Positions 43,777 through 53,957 of a stretch of DNA of 64,000 nucleotides are shown here, in pieces. The notes beneath the pieces are model-generated. The model searched no databases and had not been told where the DNA came from. It was given only the letters and a program-made list of their open reading frames with translations. The first letter of the stretch is position 1, and every line of letters begins with the position of its first letter. The stretch is from assembly GCF_002162135.1 (NCBI RefSeq), contig NZ_CP021382.1, positions 496,001 to 560,000 on the forward strand. The letters are read 5' to 3'. This stretch comes from Cellvibrio sp. PSBB006 (GTDB lineage: Bacteria > Pseudomonadota > Gammaproteobacteria > Pseudomonadales > Cellvibrionaceae). A program made the position numbers and the translations under genes.

Positions 43777-44721
43777 TTGTTTTTATCTGCTCCAACGTCT
43801 CGCGGTCAATTATGTGCATGGGTAATCCTTTTATTTCTATGTAGTGGCGGGTGGGTTGTTGCCCAAACGCCGGAGACTGATCTGGGGCTTGAAGAATATC
43901 CGCATGCGCGAATTGTCTTTCGCAGTCAGCTTGAGGATGATGATTACGTCCTGGCTTTGGGTAGTTTCAAGAAAACGGAAGGTATGTGGAGTGTTGATCA
44001 CCATCAACGGCTCAGCGGCAAACTGACACGTATGACGCTGGAACTACCATCAACCCATAGTGCGGAAGATGGTTTTCATTTTTATGCCCGGCAATTAAAA
44101 AAATTGAGCGCACGCGAGTTATACCGTTGTGATGGTCGTGAATGTGGGCCGAGCAACAGCTGGGCCAACAACCATTTTAAAGTTATTCAGTTGTACGGGC
44201 TGGATCAGCACCAACACTATGCAGCCTACGAAATAATACAGGAGAAAAAAGCACCCTATTACGTTTCTCTCTACGCGGTTTTGCGTGGCAACAAACGCGT
44301 GTTGGTGCAGCTTGATATCCTGCAAAGCGATAAAGCGCCGGCAGAAAGTATTGCTACTGATCCTGACTCACTGCTGCGTTTGTTTCAAACCCAGGGGTTT
44401 TACGTCTTCCCCGGTGCAGTTGCGGATGATGAGGCGGGGCAGTCCCATCTGCTGATCAAACCGGAGCATGTCAAAACGCTGGTTAAAGTGTTGCAGCGAC
44501 AAGCACAATGGAAGGTTGCGTTGGTTGGCCACGATTATCGAGGCAATGCACCGGCCAATCAGCAGCATGATTCACTCCGTTATGCTGAATCACTTAAGGC
44601 TGCGTTGGTCGAGGAAGGTATTGCGGCGAGCCGTATCACCACTCACGGCTTGGGTAGCCTTGCTCCGGCGGGGCGGGGCAATCTAAGTGCGCGCGTGGAA
44701 GTGGTAAAGTTGAGCAACTGA
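43777..44721 (+). CDS. DUF4892 domain protein with OmpA-like C-terminus
   Basis: 314 residues from a TTG at 43777, chosen because AGTGAGGA lies eight bases upstream; it yields a good signal peptide (CAWVILLFLCSGGWVVAQT). The first half (PHARIVFRSQ, LALGSFKK, FYARQLKKL, RCDGRECGPSNSWANN) is DUF4892; the last 100 residues (LVKVLQRQAQWKVALVGHDYRGN, SLRYAESLKAALVEEGIAASRI) have the OmpA-family peptidoglycan-binding layout. It is probably periplasmic. A TTG 13 codons upstream inside the previous gene is less likely. Confidence 0.82.
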   Translation: MFLSAPTSRGQLCAWVILLFLCSGGWVVAQTPETDLGLEEYPHARIVFRSQLEDDDYVLALGSFKKTEGMWSVDHHQRLSGKLTRMTLELPSTHSAEDGFHFYARQLKKLSARELYRCDGRECGPSNSWANNHFKVIQLYGLDQHQHYAAYEIIQEKKAPYYVSLYAVLRGNKRVLVQLDILQSDKAPAESIATDPDSLLRLFQTQGFYVFPGAVADDEAGQSHLLIKPEHVKTLVKVLQRQAQWKVALVGHDYRGNAPANQQHDSLRYAESLKAALVEEGIAASRITTHGLGSLAPAGRGNLSARVEVVKLSN

Positions 44722-44746
44722 TACGGCTGCTGGATGAGATATCCGA

Positions 44747-44770
44747 AAATGCCCACCTGTGTGGGCATTT
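44747..44770. terminator. Bidirectional terminator
   Basis: AAATGCCCAC (44747-44756) pairs with GTGGGCATTT (44761-44770), loop CTGT, between the convergent DUF4892 and folE genes. Confidence 0.85.
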
Positions 44771-44782
44771 GTTTATGGGCGG

Positions 44783-45340
44783 TTAGCGCAACAGTGACAG
44801 GAACTCGGTCCGGGTTGCCTGATTGCTGCGGAAAGAGCCGAGCATGGCCGAGGTTTTCATGGAGGAATTTTGTTTTTCCACGCCGCGCATCATCATGCAC
44901 ATGTGCTTGGCCTCGATAATGACCCCGACACCGGATGCGCCGGTAATTTGTTGCACTGACTCGGCGATCTGAACAGTGAGTTGTTCCTGGATTTGCAGGC
45001 GGCGCGCGTACATATCCACGATTCGCGCTACCTTGGATAGCCCGAGCACTTTACCGGTTGGTATATAAGCCACATGGGCTTTGCCGATGAAAGGCAGCAG
45101 GTGATGCTCGCACAATGAATACAGCTCGATATCCTTCACCATAATCATTTCGCTGGACTCGGACGGAAACAGGGCGCCGTTTACCACCTCATCCAGGGTT
45201 TGATTGTAGCCGCGCGTCAGGAATTGAAAGGCCTTGGCGGCACGTTCCGGGGTGTCAACCAACCCTGGTCTGTTCAGGTCTTCACCGATGCCGGCAATGA
45301 TGTGGGCAAAATGTTCTTTCATAACCGTAGTCCTCGCCAT
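44783..45340 (-). CDS. folE: GTP cyclohydrolase I
   Basis: First enzyme of tetrahydrofolate synthesis, GTP to dihydroneopterin triphosphate. 185 residues. Zinc ligands C77 and H80 in [10 protein letters not shown] and C148 in KHMCMMMRG; typical C-terminal [19 protein letters not shown]. It is shorter at the N-terminus than E. coli FolE (222), as in many pseudomonads. An internal ATG (MKEHFAHII) is an alternative start. Confidence 0.94.
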   Translation of the reverse strand: MARTTVMKEHFAHIIAGIGEDLNRPGLVDTPERAAKAFQFLTRGYNQTLDEVVNGALFPSESSEMIMVKDIELYSLCEHHLLPFIGKAHVAYIPTGKVLGLSKVARIVDMYARRLQIQEQLTVQIAESVQQITGASGVGVIIEAKHMCMMMRGVEKQNSSMKTSAMLGSFRSNQATRTEFLSLLR

Positions 45341-45579
45341 AATCAGGGCGTCTCTCGTCAGACGGATCTCTCATCAGAAACTGACCGCAAGGCTAACGAT
45401 ATGCTTCGCTAACCGGGCCGCGCTGGGGGCGCTCACCCTACGTGATGCCGGCAAAATCGTAAAGTACTTTTTATGCCAATATGGCGGGTTGGTACCCTCC
45501 GGCGGCGGTGCTTTTTCATTTAAAGTTTTCGATATCCCGGTAGAATGCCGAGCTAACCAAAACAGCATAGGGTAGAGAT

Positions 45580-46503
45580 GTGAGTATTGGACAAAAGCAC
45601 GATGTCTGCAGTGATTTAATCAGCATACGCGACTACATCCGCTGGGGTGCCAGTCAATTCAATGCAGCAGGGCTATTCTTTGGCCATGGCACTGACAATG
45701 CCTGGGATGAAGCCTTGCAACTGGTGCTGCATGCCTTGCATCTGTCGTTGCCCTTGAACCCCGAGGTGCTTGATGCCCGCTTGGCCTTGGCCGAGCGTAA
45801 GGATGTTATTGCACTGCTGCGTCGGCGTATGGATGAACGTATTCCTGCCGCCTACCTCACTGGCACCGCCTGGTTTGCCGGTTTACCCTTTAAAGTTGAC
45901 GAGCGCGTCCTGGTGCCACGGTCGCCTATCGCCGAGCTGATTGAGGATCAATTTGCGCCCTGGTTGCTGCGCGAACCTGAATATATCCTCGACCTTTGTA
46001 CCGGCAGTGGCTGCATCGGGATTGCTTGTGCCTATGTCTTTCCCGAAGCCGCCGTGGATTTGAGCGATATCTCCGTGGATGCTTTGGCGGTGGCGCAACG
46101 TAATATCGATATCCATGAAGTCGGCCACCGCGTGCGTACGATCGAATCGGATTTGTTTAATGAATTGGCAGAGTTGCGCTACGACTTGATCGTCAGCAAT
46201 CCGCCCTATGTGGATGCCGAAGACCTGGCCGAGATGCCGGCGGAATACCGAGCCGAGCCGGCATTGGGCTTGGCGTCCGGTGTGGATGGGCTCGACTTTA
46301 CCCGCCGCCTGCTCCGGGAAGCGCTTGATCATTTAACAGAAGAGGGCGTATTGATCGTCGAGGTGGGCAACAGTTGTGTCGCGCTGGAAGAGGCTTTCCC
46401 CGAGTTGCCTTTCACCTGGCTGGAGTTCAGGCGTGGCGGCCACGGTGTGTTTCTGCTGACGGCCGCGCAATTGCATGAGGCGTCGGCGCAAGGGTTGCTT
46501 TAA
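45580..46503 (+). CDS. prmB: 50S ribosomal protein L3 glutamine methyltransferase
   Basis: N5-glutamine methyltransferase for L3, 307 residues, GTG start. SAM-binding [17 protein letters not shown] and catalytic SNPPYV (near 206). The N-terminal helical domain ([25 protein letters not shown]) is that of PrmB rather than PrmC, and the position just upstream of aroC agrees. Confidence 0.93.
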   Translation: MSIGQKHDVCSDLISIRDYIRWGASQFNAAGLFFGHGTDNAWDEALQLVLHALHLSLPLNPEVLDARLALAERKDVIALLRRRMDERIPAAYLTGTAWFAGLPFKVDERVLVPRSPIAELIEDQFAPWLLREPEYILDLCTGSGCIGIACAYVFPEAAVDLSDISVDALAVAQRNIDIHEVGHRVRTIESDLFNELAELRYDLIVSNPPYVDAEDLAEMPAEYRAEPALGLASGVDGLDFTRRLLREALDHLTEEGVLIVEVGNSCVALEEAFPELPFTWLEFRRGGHGVFLLTAAQLHEASAQGLL

Positions 46504-46545
46504 TGCTGATTCCCGAGAAGGGGTGCTGCCTGCCGGTCACTCACG

Positions 46546-46551
46546 TATAAT
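46546..46551 (+). promoter_or_regulatory. Probable -10 element upstream of aroC
   Basis: A perfect TATAAT lies 48 bases before the aroC start, with no good -35 partner. It could give aroC transcription independent of prmB. Confidence 0.4.
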
Positions 46552-46599
46552 CGCCGGCTTCCTGAGTTTTCCACATCTATTTTGACGCAAGAGAGCATT

Positions 46600-47700
46600 A
46601 TGTCCGGTAACAGTTATGGCAAATTATTTACCGTCACCACCTTCGGCGAGAGCCATGGCCTGGCATTGGGCTGTATCGTAGACGGTTGCCCGCCGGGGCT
46701 CGAACTCAGCGAAGCGGATATTCAAATAGATCTGGACCGTCGTAAGCCCGGTCAATCCCGCTATACCACCCAGCGCCGCGAAGCGGATGAGGTGAAGATT
46801 CTCTCCGGTGTGTTTGAAGGCAAGACTACCGGTACACCCATCGGGTTGATCATTGAAAACACCGATCAGCGCTCCAAAGATTATTCCAATATCAAAGACC
46901 AGTTCCGGCCGGCCCATGCCGATTACACCTACATGCAAAAATACGGTGTGCGCGATTATCGCGGCGGCGGTCGCTCGTCTGCACGTGAGACGGCGATGCG
47001 TGTAGCGGCGGGCGCTATTGCAAAAAAATATTTGAAGGATGTATTGGGCATTGAAGTGCGCGGTTATCTTTCGCAGTTAGGTCCGATCAAAATTGAAACC
47101 GTGGATTGGGATCAGATTGAACAAAATCCTTTCTTTTGTCCTGATGCCAGTAAAGTGCCCGAGATGGAAGAGTTTATGAAAGTCCTCAATAAAGAGGGCG
47201 ACTCCATCGGTGCCAAAATTACTGTGGTGGCGACGGGTGTTCCACCGGGTTTGGGCGAACCGATCTTTGATCGTCTCGATGCAGAAATTGCCCACGCGTT
47301 GATGAGCATCAATGCGGTCAAAGGTGTAGAAATTGGTGAAGGATTCGGTGTGGTGGATCAACGCGGCAGCAAGCACCGTGATGAGATGACGCCGGAAGGT
47401 TTTCTGTCCAATAACGCGGGCGGAATCCTCGGCGGCATTTCCTCGGGCCAGGATATTGTGGCGAACATTGCGCTCAAGCCCACCAGCAGTTTGCATATTC
47501 CCGGCCGCAGTGTGGATGTGCACGGCAATGCGGTGGAGGTGGTCACTAAAGGCCGCCATGATCCCTGTGTCGGTATTCGTGCGACGCCCATTGCCGAAGC
47601 GATGTTGGCGTTGGTGTTGATGGATCACCTGCTTCGTCATCGCGGTCAAAACGGTGCGGTCAAACACGATGTACCGGTAATTCCTGCGCGCGTTAAATAA
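46600..47700 (+). CDS. aroC: Chorismate synthase
   Basis: Last step of the shikimate pathway, needing reduced FMN. 366 residues from ATG 46600 ([20 protein letters not shown]), with AAGAGAG upstream. Signatures FGESHG (15-20), [13 protein letters not shown] and [15 protein letters not shown] are intact. Follows prmB; feeds the tryptophan genes found further right. Confidence 0.97.
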   Translation: MSGNSYGKLFTVTTFGESHGLALGCIVDGCPPGLELSEADIQIDLDRRKPGQSRYTTQRREADEVKILSGVFEGKTTGTPIGLIIENTDQRSKDYSNIKDQFRPAHADYTYMQKYGVRDYRGGGRSSARETAMRVAAGAIAKKYLKDVLGIEVRGYLSQLGPIKIETVDWDQIEQNPFFCPDASKVPEMEEFMKVLNKEGDSIGAKITVVATGVPPGLGEPIFDRLDAEIAHALMSINAVKGVEIGEGFGVVDQRGSKHRDEMTPEGFLSNNAGGILGGISSGQDIVANIALKPTSSLHIPGRSVDVHGNAVEVVTKGRHDPCVGIRATPIAEAMLALVLMDHLLRHRGQNGAVKHDVPVIPARVK

Positions 47701-47777
47701 TCCTGTGCGATAGCGGTCGACTCTGGTTCGGCCGCTATCATCTTTTTTCTGTTTCCCCGGCGTTGTCCGCAACTGTT

Positions 47778-48974
47778 ATGTCTGACTCCCTGTCACCTGT
47801 TACGTCGCCGGCGTTGCCCTACTGGCGATTATCCAGTTTCTATTTTTTTTATTTCTGCGTCGTTGGTGCGATGGTTCCCTATTGGGGCGTGTATCTGAAA
47901 TCCCTGGGATACAGTTCGCGCGATGTCGGCATTATCGGTGCGATCATCCTGGCTACGCGCATTATTGCTCCCAACTTTTGGGGCTGGTTGGCAGACCGAA
48001 CGCAAAAGCGTTTGCAGATTATTCGCCTCGGTAGTTTTGCTGCCTGTGCATTCTTTGCCGGTGTTTTTGTCGATCAGTCATTTGTGTGGTTGGTCGTGGT
48101 GGTGAGTGCTTATACGTTTTTCTGGCATGCCGTATTGCCACAATTTGAAGTGATCACACTGAGCTATCTCGCAAAAGACCACCATCGCTATGGGCAAATT
48201 CGCTTATGGGGGTCCGTGGGTTTTATTGCGGCAGTGATGTTGTTAGGTTGGCTATTCGATATATTGTCGGTCCGCTACTTGCCGGTATTTATCTTTACCT
48301 TTTTGTTGTTGATCGGCTTGTCCAGCATCAGTTTGAAACCGATAGCGCCACAGGTATCGAATAATAAATCTGGTGGTTTTTGGCGAGTTGTCGGTCAGCC
48401 GACGATGCTATGTTTTTTATTGATGAGTTTTTTGTTGCAGCTCAGTCATGGGCCTTACTACACTTTCTATAGTCTGTATCTGATTGATAACCACCAGTAC
48501 AGCAGTGGTGTTACCGGGTTGTTATGGGCCCTGGGTGTGATGGCTGAGGTAGTGGTGTTCATCGTGATGCACCACTTGCTGCGACATTTTTCGTTGCGCA
48601 CCTTACTGTTGTGGGTGTTGTTAGTGACGAGTATTCGCTGGTGGTTGATTGCCGCCTTTGCAGAATATTGGCCGATGCTGGTCTTTGCCCAGCTGTTGCA
48701 CGCGGGTAGCTTTGGTGTGGCTCATGCAGTATCTATCGAAATGGTGCGGCGTTATTTTGGTGGTGCTCACCAAAGCCAGGGGCAGGCCTTGTACAGCTCC
48801 CTTAGCTTTGGTGCCGGAGGCGCTCTGGGTGCATTGTTGGGCGGCATCTTGTGGGATTATAGTGCCGAGCTGACGTTTTATCTGTGTGGCATGTGTGCTT
48901 TGTTGGCTTTTTTGATTGCATATTTGGGCGTCTTCCCCAAAGCGCATACGGTTATCGAATCATCTGACTCTTGA
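47778..48974 (+). CDS. MFS transporter (HcaT-like)
   Basis: 398 residues from ATG 47778, with about 12 hydrophobic segments. It fits the 3-phenylpropionate transporter-like/MFS_1_like group: YFFYFCVVGAMVPYWGVYLKSLGYSS at the start, FWGWLADRTQKR between helices 2 and 3, RLWGSVGFIAAV, and SLSFGAGGALGALLGG. Substrate unknown. No ribosome binding site is obvious, and a TTG at 47763 could also be the start. It is next to aroC, a common pseudomonad arrangement. Confidence 0.88.
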   Translation: MSDSLSPVTSPALPYWRLSSFYFFYFCVVGAMVPYWGVYLKSLGYSSRDVGIIGAIILATRIIAPNFWGWLADRTQKRLQIIRLGSFAACAFFAGVFVDQSFVWLVVVVSAYTFFWHAVLPQFEVITLSYLAKDHHRYGQIRLWGSVGFIAAVMLLGWLFDILSVRYLPVFIFTFLLLIGLSSISLKPIAPQVSNNKSGGFWRVVGQPTMLCFLLMSFLLQLSHGPYYTFYSLYLIDNHQYSSGVTGLLWALGVMAEVVVFIVMHHLLRHFSLRTLLLWVLLVTSIRWWLIAAFAEYWPMLVFAQLLHAGSFGVAHAVSIEMVRRYFGGAHQSQGQALYSSLSFGAGGALGALLGGILWDYSAELTFYLCGMCALLAFLIAYLGVFPKAHTVIESSDS

Positions 48975-48985
48975 GGTAGATCGCT

Positions 48986-49759
48986 GTGAATGATTTGCGT
49001 ATTGCATTAATTCAACACGAAATATTGCCCAATAATCCGCAACATAATCTGGATGTGTTTGCGCAAGAAATCAAACTTGCCAGCGGTTGTGATCTGGTGA
49101 TTTTGCCGGAGGTTTTTACTACAGGTTTTTGTGCTGGTGCGCGCAACTATGCCGAAGCGGTCGATGGGCGAGCATACGAATGGATGGCGCGACAAGCGAA
49201 CGCGCTGGGTGCAGTCATAACCGGAAGTCTGGTTGTTAAGGACGGTGAAAATTATTTTAATCGGATGGTCTGGATGCGCCCTGATGGTAGCCATACTCAT
49301 TATGATAAACGCCATTTGTTTCGCATGGCTGGTGAACACACTCGCTACGCCAGTGGAAATAAACGCGTGGTGGTTGAAGTCAAGGGTTGGCGAGTTTTAT
49401 CGCTTGTGTGTTATGACCTGCGCTTTCCGGTGTGGTCGCGTAACCGTGGTGACTATGATCTGGCGATTTATGTTGCCAACTGGCCGAGTGCGCGGGAATT
49501 GCATTGGAATCGATTATTGCAGGCGCGAGCTATCGAAAATTTAAGTTACGTCGCGGGTGTGAATCGTATTGGTGTCGATGAAAAACAACAGCATTATGGT
49601 GGTGACTCGTCAGTCTATGGTCCTGATGGTATTGAGTTACTTCAGGCAAAAACAGCTAACGGCTGTTTTATTGTGCAGTTGAGCGCGCAGCGATTGCAGG
49701 AGTATCGCACAGTATTTCCGGCGCATATGGATGCGGATAATTTTGAGTTGCGCGATTGA
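48986..49759 (+). CDS. Nitrilase-family omega-amidase (YafV-like)
   Basis: 257 residues, GTG start with GAGGT eight bases upstream. The catalytic triad of the carbon-nitrogen hydrolase family is visible: E42 (LPEVFTTGF), K108 (YDKRHLF) and C142 (VCYDLRFPVW). YafV/Nit2-like omega-amidases hydrolyse alpha-ketoglutaramate or ketosuccinamate, a housecleaning role after transamination of glutamine; the sequence fits this better than other branches. It follows the transporter by 11 bases. Confidence 0.88.
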   Translation: MNDLRIALIQHEILPNNPQHNLDVFAQEIKLASGCDLVILPEVFTTGFCAGARNYAEAVDGRAYEWMARQANALGAVITGSLVVKDGENYFNRMVWMRPDGSHTHYDKRHLFRMAGEHTRYASGNKRVVVEVKGWRVLSLVCYDLRFPVWSRNRGDYDLAIYVANWPSARELHWNRLLQARAIENLSYVAGVNRIGVDEKQQHYGGDSSVYGPDGIELLQAKTANGCFIVQLSAQRLQEYRTVFPAHMDADNFELRD

Positions 49760-49767
49760 TGTTCTAA

Positions 49768-49798
49768 AAAAATACCCCGGCATTGCCGGGGTATTTTT
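49768..49798. terminator. Bidirectional terminator
   Basis: AAAAATACCCCGGC (49768-49781) pairs with GCCGGGGTATTTTT (49785-49798), loop ATT. Shared by the convergent omega-amidase and outer membrane protein genes. Confidence 0.92.
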
Positions 49799-49814
49799 AG
49801 TTCACGTGATGTAA

Positions 49815-50546
49815 TTAAAAGTGGAACAGCAGTGCAGCGTAAGGGCCCTTAAGTTGTATATCGGCCGTTACATCCTCATCAACTTCCAATGACATTTCAC
49901 GGTAGCCAACTTCCAGGCCGATATCCAATGCTGAATCAAACATATACTGCAATTTGGCGCTGTAGTCGGTCAGGCGATTGTCTTCATAATTGATCGCGTT
50001 GCCTTCAAGGCCTACAGAAAATCCGGTCAGGGGTAAATCGAATTGCGCTTTTGCATAAATCATCGGGATGGCTTCATCCAGTTCCACTGATTCAGCTGTA
50101 AATTCGCTCACGGCGGTCACGTGACCATCGAATTTACGAATATTCAAACCAACGTCCAGGTTCACCCAATTGTCGAGCAATTCATAGTAAAGCACGATAT
50201 CCATATGGCTGAGATCGAAGTCAGAGGCGACTTCAGTGCCGGCGACGAAGGTAGTGCCATCAATGGTGAAAGTTTGATCAATGGTTGCGGTTTGTTCGCT
50301 GGTAATATCCATTTTTTGCAGCTTGATGTTCGGAATAATCGGTACCGGATGCTCTAGCGCAATGTAATAGTAGTTGTTGTCTTCTTCATCCATGCCCAGG
50401 GATTTCACATCAATGCTCGGGTCGCCAGCGTTACCGCTGTATTCTCCCTGCCATTGGCCAGCTCCCGCATACACACCGAGAATAGTATCGGCTGCTGCGA
50501 AAGGAGAGAGAAGCGCCAGGGTTGTGGCAAGAGTCAGTTTTTTCAT
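49815..50546 (-). CDS. Outer membrane beta-barrel protein (TIGR04219-like)
   Basis: 243 residues with signal peptide (MKKLTLATTLALLSPFAAA), alternating beta-strand pattern and a C-terminal Phe (AALLFHF) as needed for barrel insertion. The start DTILGVYAGAGQWQGEYSG and overall layout agree with the TIGR04219 outer membrane protein group as I recall it. Function unknown; acidic and small. Confidence 0.82.
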   Translation of the reverse strand: MKKLTLATTLALLSPFAAADTILGVYAGAGQWQGEYSGNAGDPSIDVKSLGMDEEDNNYYYIALEHPVPIIPNIKLQKMDITSEQTATIDQTFTIDGTTFVAGTEVASDFDLSHMDIVLYYELLDNWVNLDVGLNIRKFDGHVTAVSEFTAESVELDEAIPMIYAKAQFDLPLTGFSVGLEGNAINYEDNRLTDYSAKLQYMFDSALDIGLEVGYREMSLEVDEDVTADIQLKGPYAALLFHF

Positions 50547-50733
50547 GATATGTGTCCCTCGATGGTGATGTTAACGCGACGAAAATGTCAGGCTCTAAGT
50601 GTATAAATTGATCGTTACAAAGTGTAGATGAAAATACATAGTTTGCGGTAATACTTGGCATAACACACGGTGTTTCTCAGTGTGGTTTTTTGAAAAAAGA
50701 ATAGTCATTCATCGTGCGAACGAGTAGCCATCT

Positions 50734-51615
50734 TTAAACACTATGTAATCCATCGCGCTTAAGCAGTTCAAGAAATGCGCGCGCCGCATTATTCAGGCTG
50801 CGTTGGCGGTGGGAAATACAGCCCAAAGGGCGTGTCAGTGGCGGGTGTTGTACCGGTAATATTTGCAGCTCTTCGTCGATCATCGTTTCCGGCAAAACGC
50901 CCCAGCCCAATCCAATAGCCACCATCATCTTGATGGTGTCGAGGTGATTAGTCACCATGGTGATATCCAGCACTTGCTGCTGCCGATCAAACACGGTTCG
51001 AATCAGACGTGTGGTGTAGGTATTCATATCCGGCATGATGGCTTGATACGGCGTCAAATCCTTCAATGTTAAGGTCTTTGCTTTGGCTAGCGGATGCGCC
51101 GGTGCTGCAACAAAACGCAGCTGATCCCGCCAGATCACATCGGCGGCAATGCGCGAATCCATTTCTTCGGCGAGTGTGATGATGGCCAAGTCAAAGCGCC
51201 CTTGGATAATTTCCTGAAAAGCTTGTTCAGAATCGAGAAAATGCAGGTCCAGTTTTACCTCGGGGTAGCTGCGTGAGTAATCACGTAGATAGGGCGGCAA
51301 ACGGTGGAGGCCAATGTGGTGGCTTGTCGCGATGCTTAATTGACCGCGAACATCGCCTTTCAAGTCCGCAATGGCACGTTGGGCGGCGGCCACCTCCTGG
51401 AGAATATTTCGCGCAGTTGGCAGTAGCGACAATCCCGCCTGGGTCAGTGACACCTGGCGCCCGATGCGATCAAACAGAGTGGTATGGAGTTGTTCTTCAA
51501 GAATAGCAATGCGTTTGCTCACCGCTGGTTGCGTTAGGTGCAGGCGCAATGCGGCCGCAGAAAACGAACCGGTTTCGGCAATGGCAAGAAAAGCCTGTAG
51601 GTGTTGGGTATCCAT
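50734..51615 (-). CDS. LysR family regulator divergent from leuC
   Basis: 293 residues. N-terminal winged HTH (MDTQHLQAFLAIAETGSFSAAALRLHLTQPAVSKRI), then a periplasmic-binding-like sensing domain. Divergent orientation and a 163-base shared region with leuC suggest control of the leucine genes, as in pseudomonads where a LysR gene sits beside leuC. The effector is unknown. Confidence 0.92.
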   Translation of the reverse strand: MDTQHLQAFLAIAETGSFSAAALRLHLTQPAVSKRIAILEEQLHTTLFDRIGRQVSLTQAGLSLLPTARNILQEVAAAQRAIADLKGDVRGQLSIATSHHIGLHRLPPYLRDYSRSYPEVKLDLHFLDSEQAFQEIIQGRFDLAIITLAEEMDSRIAADVIWRDQLRFVAAPAHPLAKAKTLTLKDLTPYQAIMPDMNTYTTRLIRTVFDRQQQVLDITMVTNHLDTIKMMVAIGLGWGVLPETMIDEELQILPVQHPPLTRPLGCISHRQRSLNNAARAFLELLKRDGLHSV

Positions 51616-51652
51616 TGGCAGTCACTATATCTATTCTTATTTGGAATGCAAT

Positions 51653-51680
51653 CTATAAAAATTATAAATTTGTTTTATAG
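51653..51680. promoter_or_regulatory. Inverted repeat, candidate LysR operator
   Basis: CTATAAAA (51653-51660) faces TTTTATAG (51673-51680) with a 12-base AT-rich spacer, between the LysR gene and leuC. The shape suits a LysR-type dimer site. Confidence 0.5.
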
Positions 51681-51732
51681 GTTTGTGGTCCGTAAAATAA
51701 CGCTCACATTCACAAAAACAGGCTTGAGCCTG

Positions 51733-51757
51733 ATTCAAGTAACCCTTATTCAAGTAA
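51733..51757 (+). repeat. Direct repeat just upstream of leuC
   Basis: ATTCAAGTAA occurs at 51733-51742 and 51748-51757, after a 6-bp palindrome CAGGCT-TG-AGCCTG (51719-51732). All lie in the leuC leader. Confidence 0.55.
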
Positions 51758-51778
51758 TCGTGCCCCAAGAGGTTAGCC

Positions 51779-53206
51779 ATGGCCGCAAAAACTCTTTATG
51801 ACAAGCTCTGGGATGCCCACCTTGTCCAGCAACGCGATGACGGTTCGGCATTGATTTATATCGACCGCCATATCGTTCATGAAGTGACGTCACCCCAGGC
51901 ATTCGAGGGACTGCGTATGGCCGGGCGCAAACCCTGGCGTATTGATTCCATCCTCGCAACGCCTGACCATAATGTGCCAACCACACAGAAAGAGCGCGCG
52001 TTCGGCGTGAAAGGTATTCAGGACCCGGTGTCCCTTATTCAGGTGCAAACCCTGGACGACAACTGCGATGAATTCGGCATTGTAGAGTTTAAGATCAATG
52101 ACAGCCGCCAAGGCATTGTGCATGTGATCGGCCCGGAAACCGGCGCCTGCTTGCCGGGGATGACTATTGTTTGCGGCGATTCCCACACGGCCACCAATGG
52201 CGCCCTCGGCGCTTTGGCTCATGGTATTGGCACCAGCGAAGTTGAACATGTGATGGCGACTCAATGTCTCGTCGCCAAAAAAATGAAAAACATGTTGATC
52301 ACGGTCGATGGAAAATTGGGGGCTGGTGTTACGCCCAAAGATGTGGTCTTGGCAATTATCGCCAAAATCGGAACTGCCGGTGGCAACGGCCACGCGATGG
52401 AATTTGCCGGTCAGGTGTTTCGCGATATGAGCATGGAAGGGCGCATGACGGTATGCAACATGGCCATCGAAGCAGGTGCTCGCGCCGGTATGGTGGCGGT
52501 AGACCAAACCACGATTGATTATGTAAAAGGCCGGACCTACGCCCCCACGGGTGATTTGTGGGACAAGGCTGTTGCTGCCTGGCGTGACTTTAGAAGCGAT
52601 GACGGCGCGCATTTCGATACAGTTGTTGAATTGCGTGGAGATGACATCAAACCTCAGGTCAGTTGGGGTACATCTCCGGAGATGGTGGTTGCGGTGGATG
52701 AGAAGGTTCCCGATCCCGCTAGCGAGTCCGATCCGGTGAAGCGCGAAGGTATGTTGCGTGCGTTGCAATATATGGGCTTACAAGCAAATCAACCGATGAC
52801 ATCCATCTATGTTGATCGTGTGTTTATCGGTTCTTGCACCAACTCTCGCATCGAAGATATCCGCGCTGCTGCGGCTGTAGTCAAAGGGCGTAACAAAGCT
52901 GCGAGTGTTAAGGAAGCTATTGTTGTGCCAGGTTCCGGTACGGTGAAAGCTCAAGCTGAGGCGGAAGGCTTGCATCATATTTTTATTGAGGCGGGTCTCG
53001 AATGGCGCGAGCCCGGGTGCTCCATGTGTCTGGCGATGAACGCTGATAAGTTGGGGGCTGGTGAACATTGCGCATCGACGTCCAATCGCAATTTTGAAGG
53101 GCGGCAGGGTTATGGTGGGCGCACGCATCTGGTGAGTCCGGCAATGGCCGCAGCGGCAGCCATTGCCGGTCATTTCGTCGATGTACGCGAATGGGGGAAC
53201 GCATAA
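51779..53206 (+). CDS. leuC: 3-isopropylmalate dehydratase large subunit
   Basis: Aconitase-type Fe-S subunit of isopropylmalate isomerase in leucine synthesis. 475 residues, AAGAGG upstream. Cluster cysteines are in GSCTNSR (about 353) and PGCSMC (about 414 and 417). Substrate-site blocks [19 protein letters not shown] and GTSEVEHV are intact. Its TAA stop shares one base with the leuD start. Confidence 0.97.
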   Translation: MAAKTLYDKLWDAHLVQQRDDGSALIYIDRHIVHEVTSPQAFEGLRMAGRKPWRIDSILATPDHNVPTTQKERAFGVKGIQDPVSLIQVQTLDDNCDEFGIVEFKINDSRQGIVHVIGPETGACLPGMTIVCGDSHTATNGALGALAHGIGTSEVEHVMATQCLVAKKMKNMLITVDGKLGAGVTPKDVVLAIIAKIGTAGGNGHAMEFAGQVFRDMSMEGRMTVCNMAIEAGARAGMVAVDQTTIDYVKGRTYAPTGDLWDKAVAAWRDFRSDDGAHFDTVVELRGDDIKPQVSWGTSPEMVVAVDEKVPDPASESDPVKREGMLRALQYMGLQANQPMTSIYVDRVFIGSCTNSRIEDIRAAAAVVKGRNKAASVKEAIVVPGSGTVKAQAEAEGLHHIFIEAGLEWREPGCSMCLAMNADKLGAGEHCASTSNRNFEGRQGYGGRTHLVSPAMAAAAAIAGHFVDVREWGNA

Positions 53207-53853
53207 TGAAAAGTTTTACAGTAATTACCGGTATCGCGGCGCCGATGGACCGCGCGAATGTCGACACGGACATGATCATCCCGAAGCAGTTTTTGAAGTC
53301 CATCAAACGCACGGGTTTCGGCAAAAACTTATTTGATGAGTTACGTTATCTGGACGAGGGAAAGCCGGACCAGGAATGTACGGGCCGTCCCTTGAATAAA
53401 GAGTTTCCGTTAAATTTCCCCCGCTATCAAGGTGCAACAATCTTATTATCGCGTGAAAATTTTGGCTGCGGTTCCAGCCGTGAGCATGCTCCTTGGGCAT
53501 TGGATGACTACGGCTTTCGCAGCGTGATTGCGCCAAGCTTTGCGGATATTTTTTATAACAACTGCTTTAAAAATGGCTTGTTGCCGATTGTGTTAAGCGA
53601 TGAAATTGTCGATCAATTATTTAAGGAAATGTATGCAGCGGAAGGTTACCAGTTAACCATTGATCTTGCTGCGCAGACCGTGCAAACCCCATCAGGAGAA
53701 ACGTTTGCGTTTGACGTTGATGAGTTCCGCAAACATTGCTTATTAAATGGCCTGGATGACATCGGTTTGACGCTCGAACATGCTGATGCCATTCGTGCCT
53801 ATGAAACAAAGCGACGGGCAGAGGCGCCTTGGCTGTTTGATGCAGTTAAATAA
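53206..53853 (+). CDS. leuD: 3-isopropylmalate dehydratase small subunit
   Basis: Swivel-domain partner of LeuC. 215 residues from ATG 53206 ([31 protein letters not shown]), overlapping the leuC stop by one base. The [13 protein letters not shown] loop is conserved. A frame start 15 bases upstream inside leuC is not needed. Confidence 0.96.
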   Translation: MKSFTVITGIAAPMDRANVDTDMIIPKQFLKSIKRTGFGKNLFDELRYLDEGKPDQECTGRPLNKEFPLNFPRYQGATILLSRENFGCGSSREHAPWALDDYGFRSVIAPSFADIFYNNCFKNGLLPIVLSDEIVDQLFKEMYAAEGYQLTIDLAAQTVQTPSGETFAFDVDEFRKHCLLNGLDDIGLTLEHADAIRAYETKRRAEAPWLFDAVK

Positions 53854-53869
53854 TCCGCCGGTTTATCAA

Positions 53870-53895
53870 GGCGCGGTGCCATTGGCATTCGCGCC
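53870..53895 (+). terminator. Hairpin between leuD and leuB
   Basis: GGCGCG/CGCGCC encloses TGCC/GGCA (loop ATT) and is followed by a T-rich stretch. It may partly terminate leuCD transcripts; leuB lies 62 bases further on. Confidence 0.5.
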
Positions 53896-53957
53896 TATAT
53901 TTTTATGCGTGTGTGGTGCTATCCACACGGAAATTGAATATTTAGGGGAGTAGGGAT

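Noticed and set aside
45883..46332. 149-codon minus-strand frame opposite prmB
   Set aside because: prmB is intact on the plus strand; no ribosome binding site or family match for the antisense frame.
47077..47772. 231-codon minus-strand open frame opposite aroC
   Set aside because: Shadow of aroC, which is complete and conserved on the plus strand.
51890..52768. 292-codon minus-strand open frame inside leuC
   Set aside because: leuC on the plus strand matches its family throughout; the antisense frame has no recognisable protein character.
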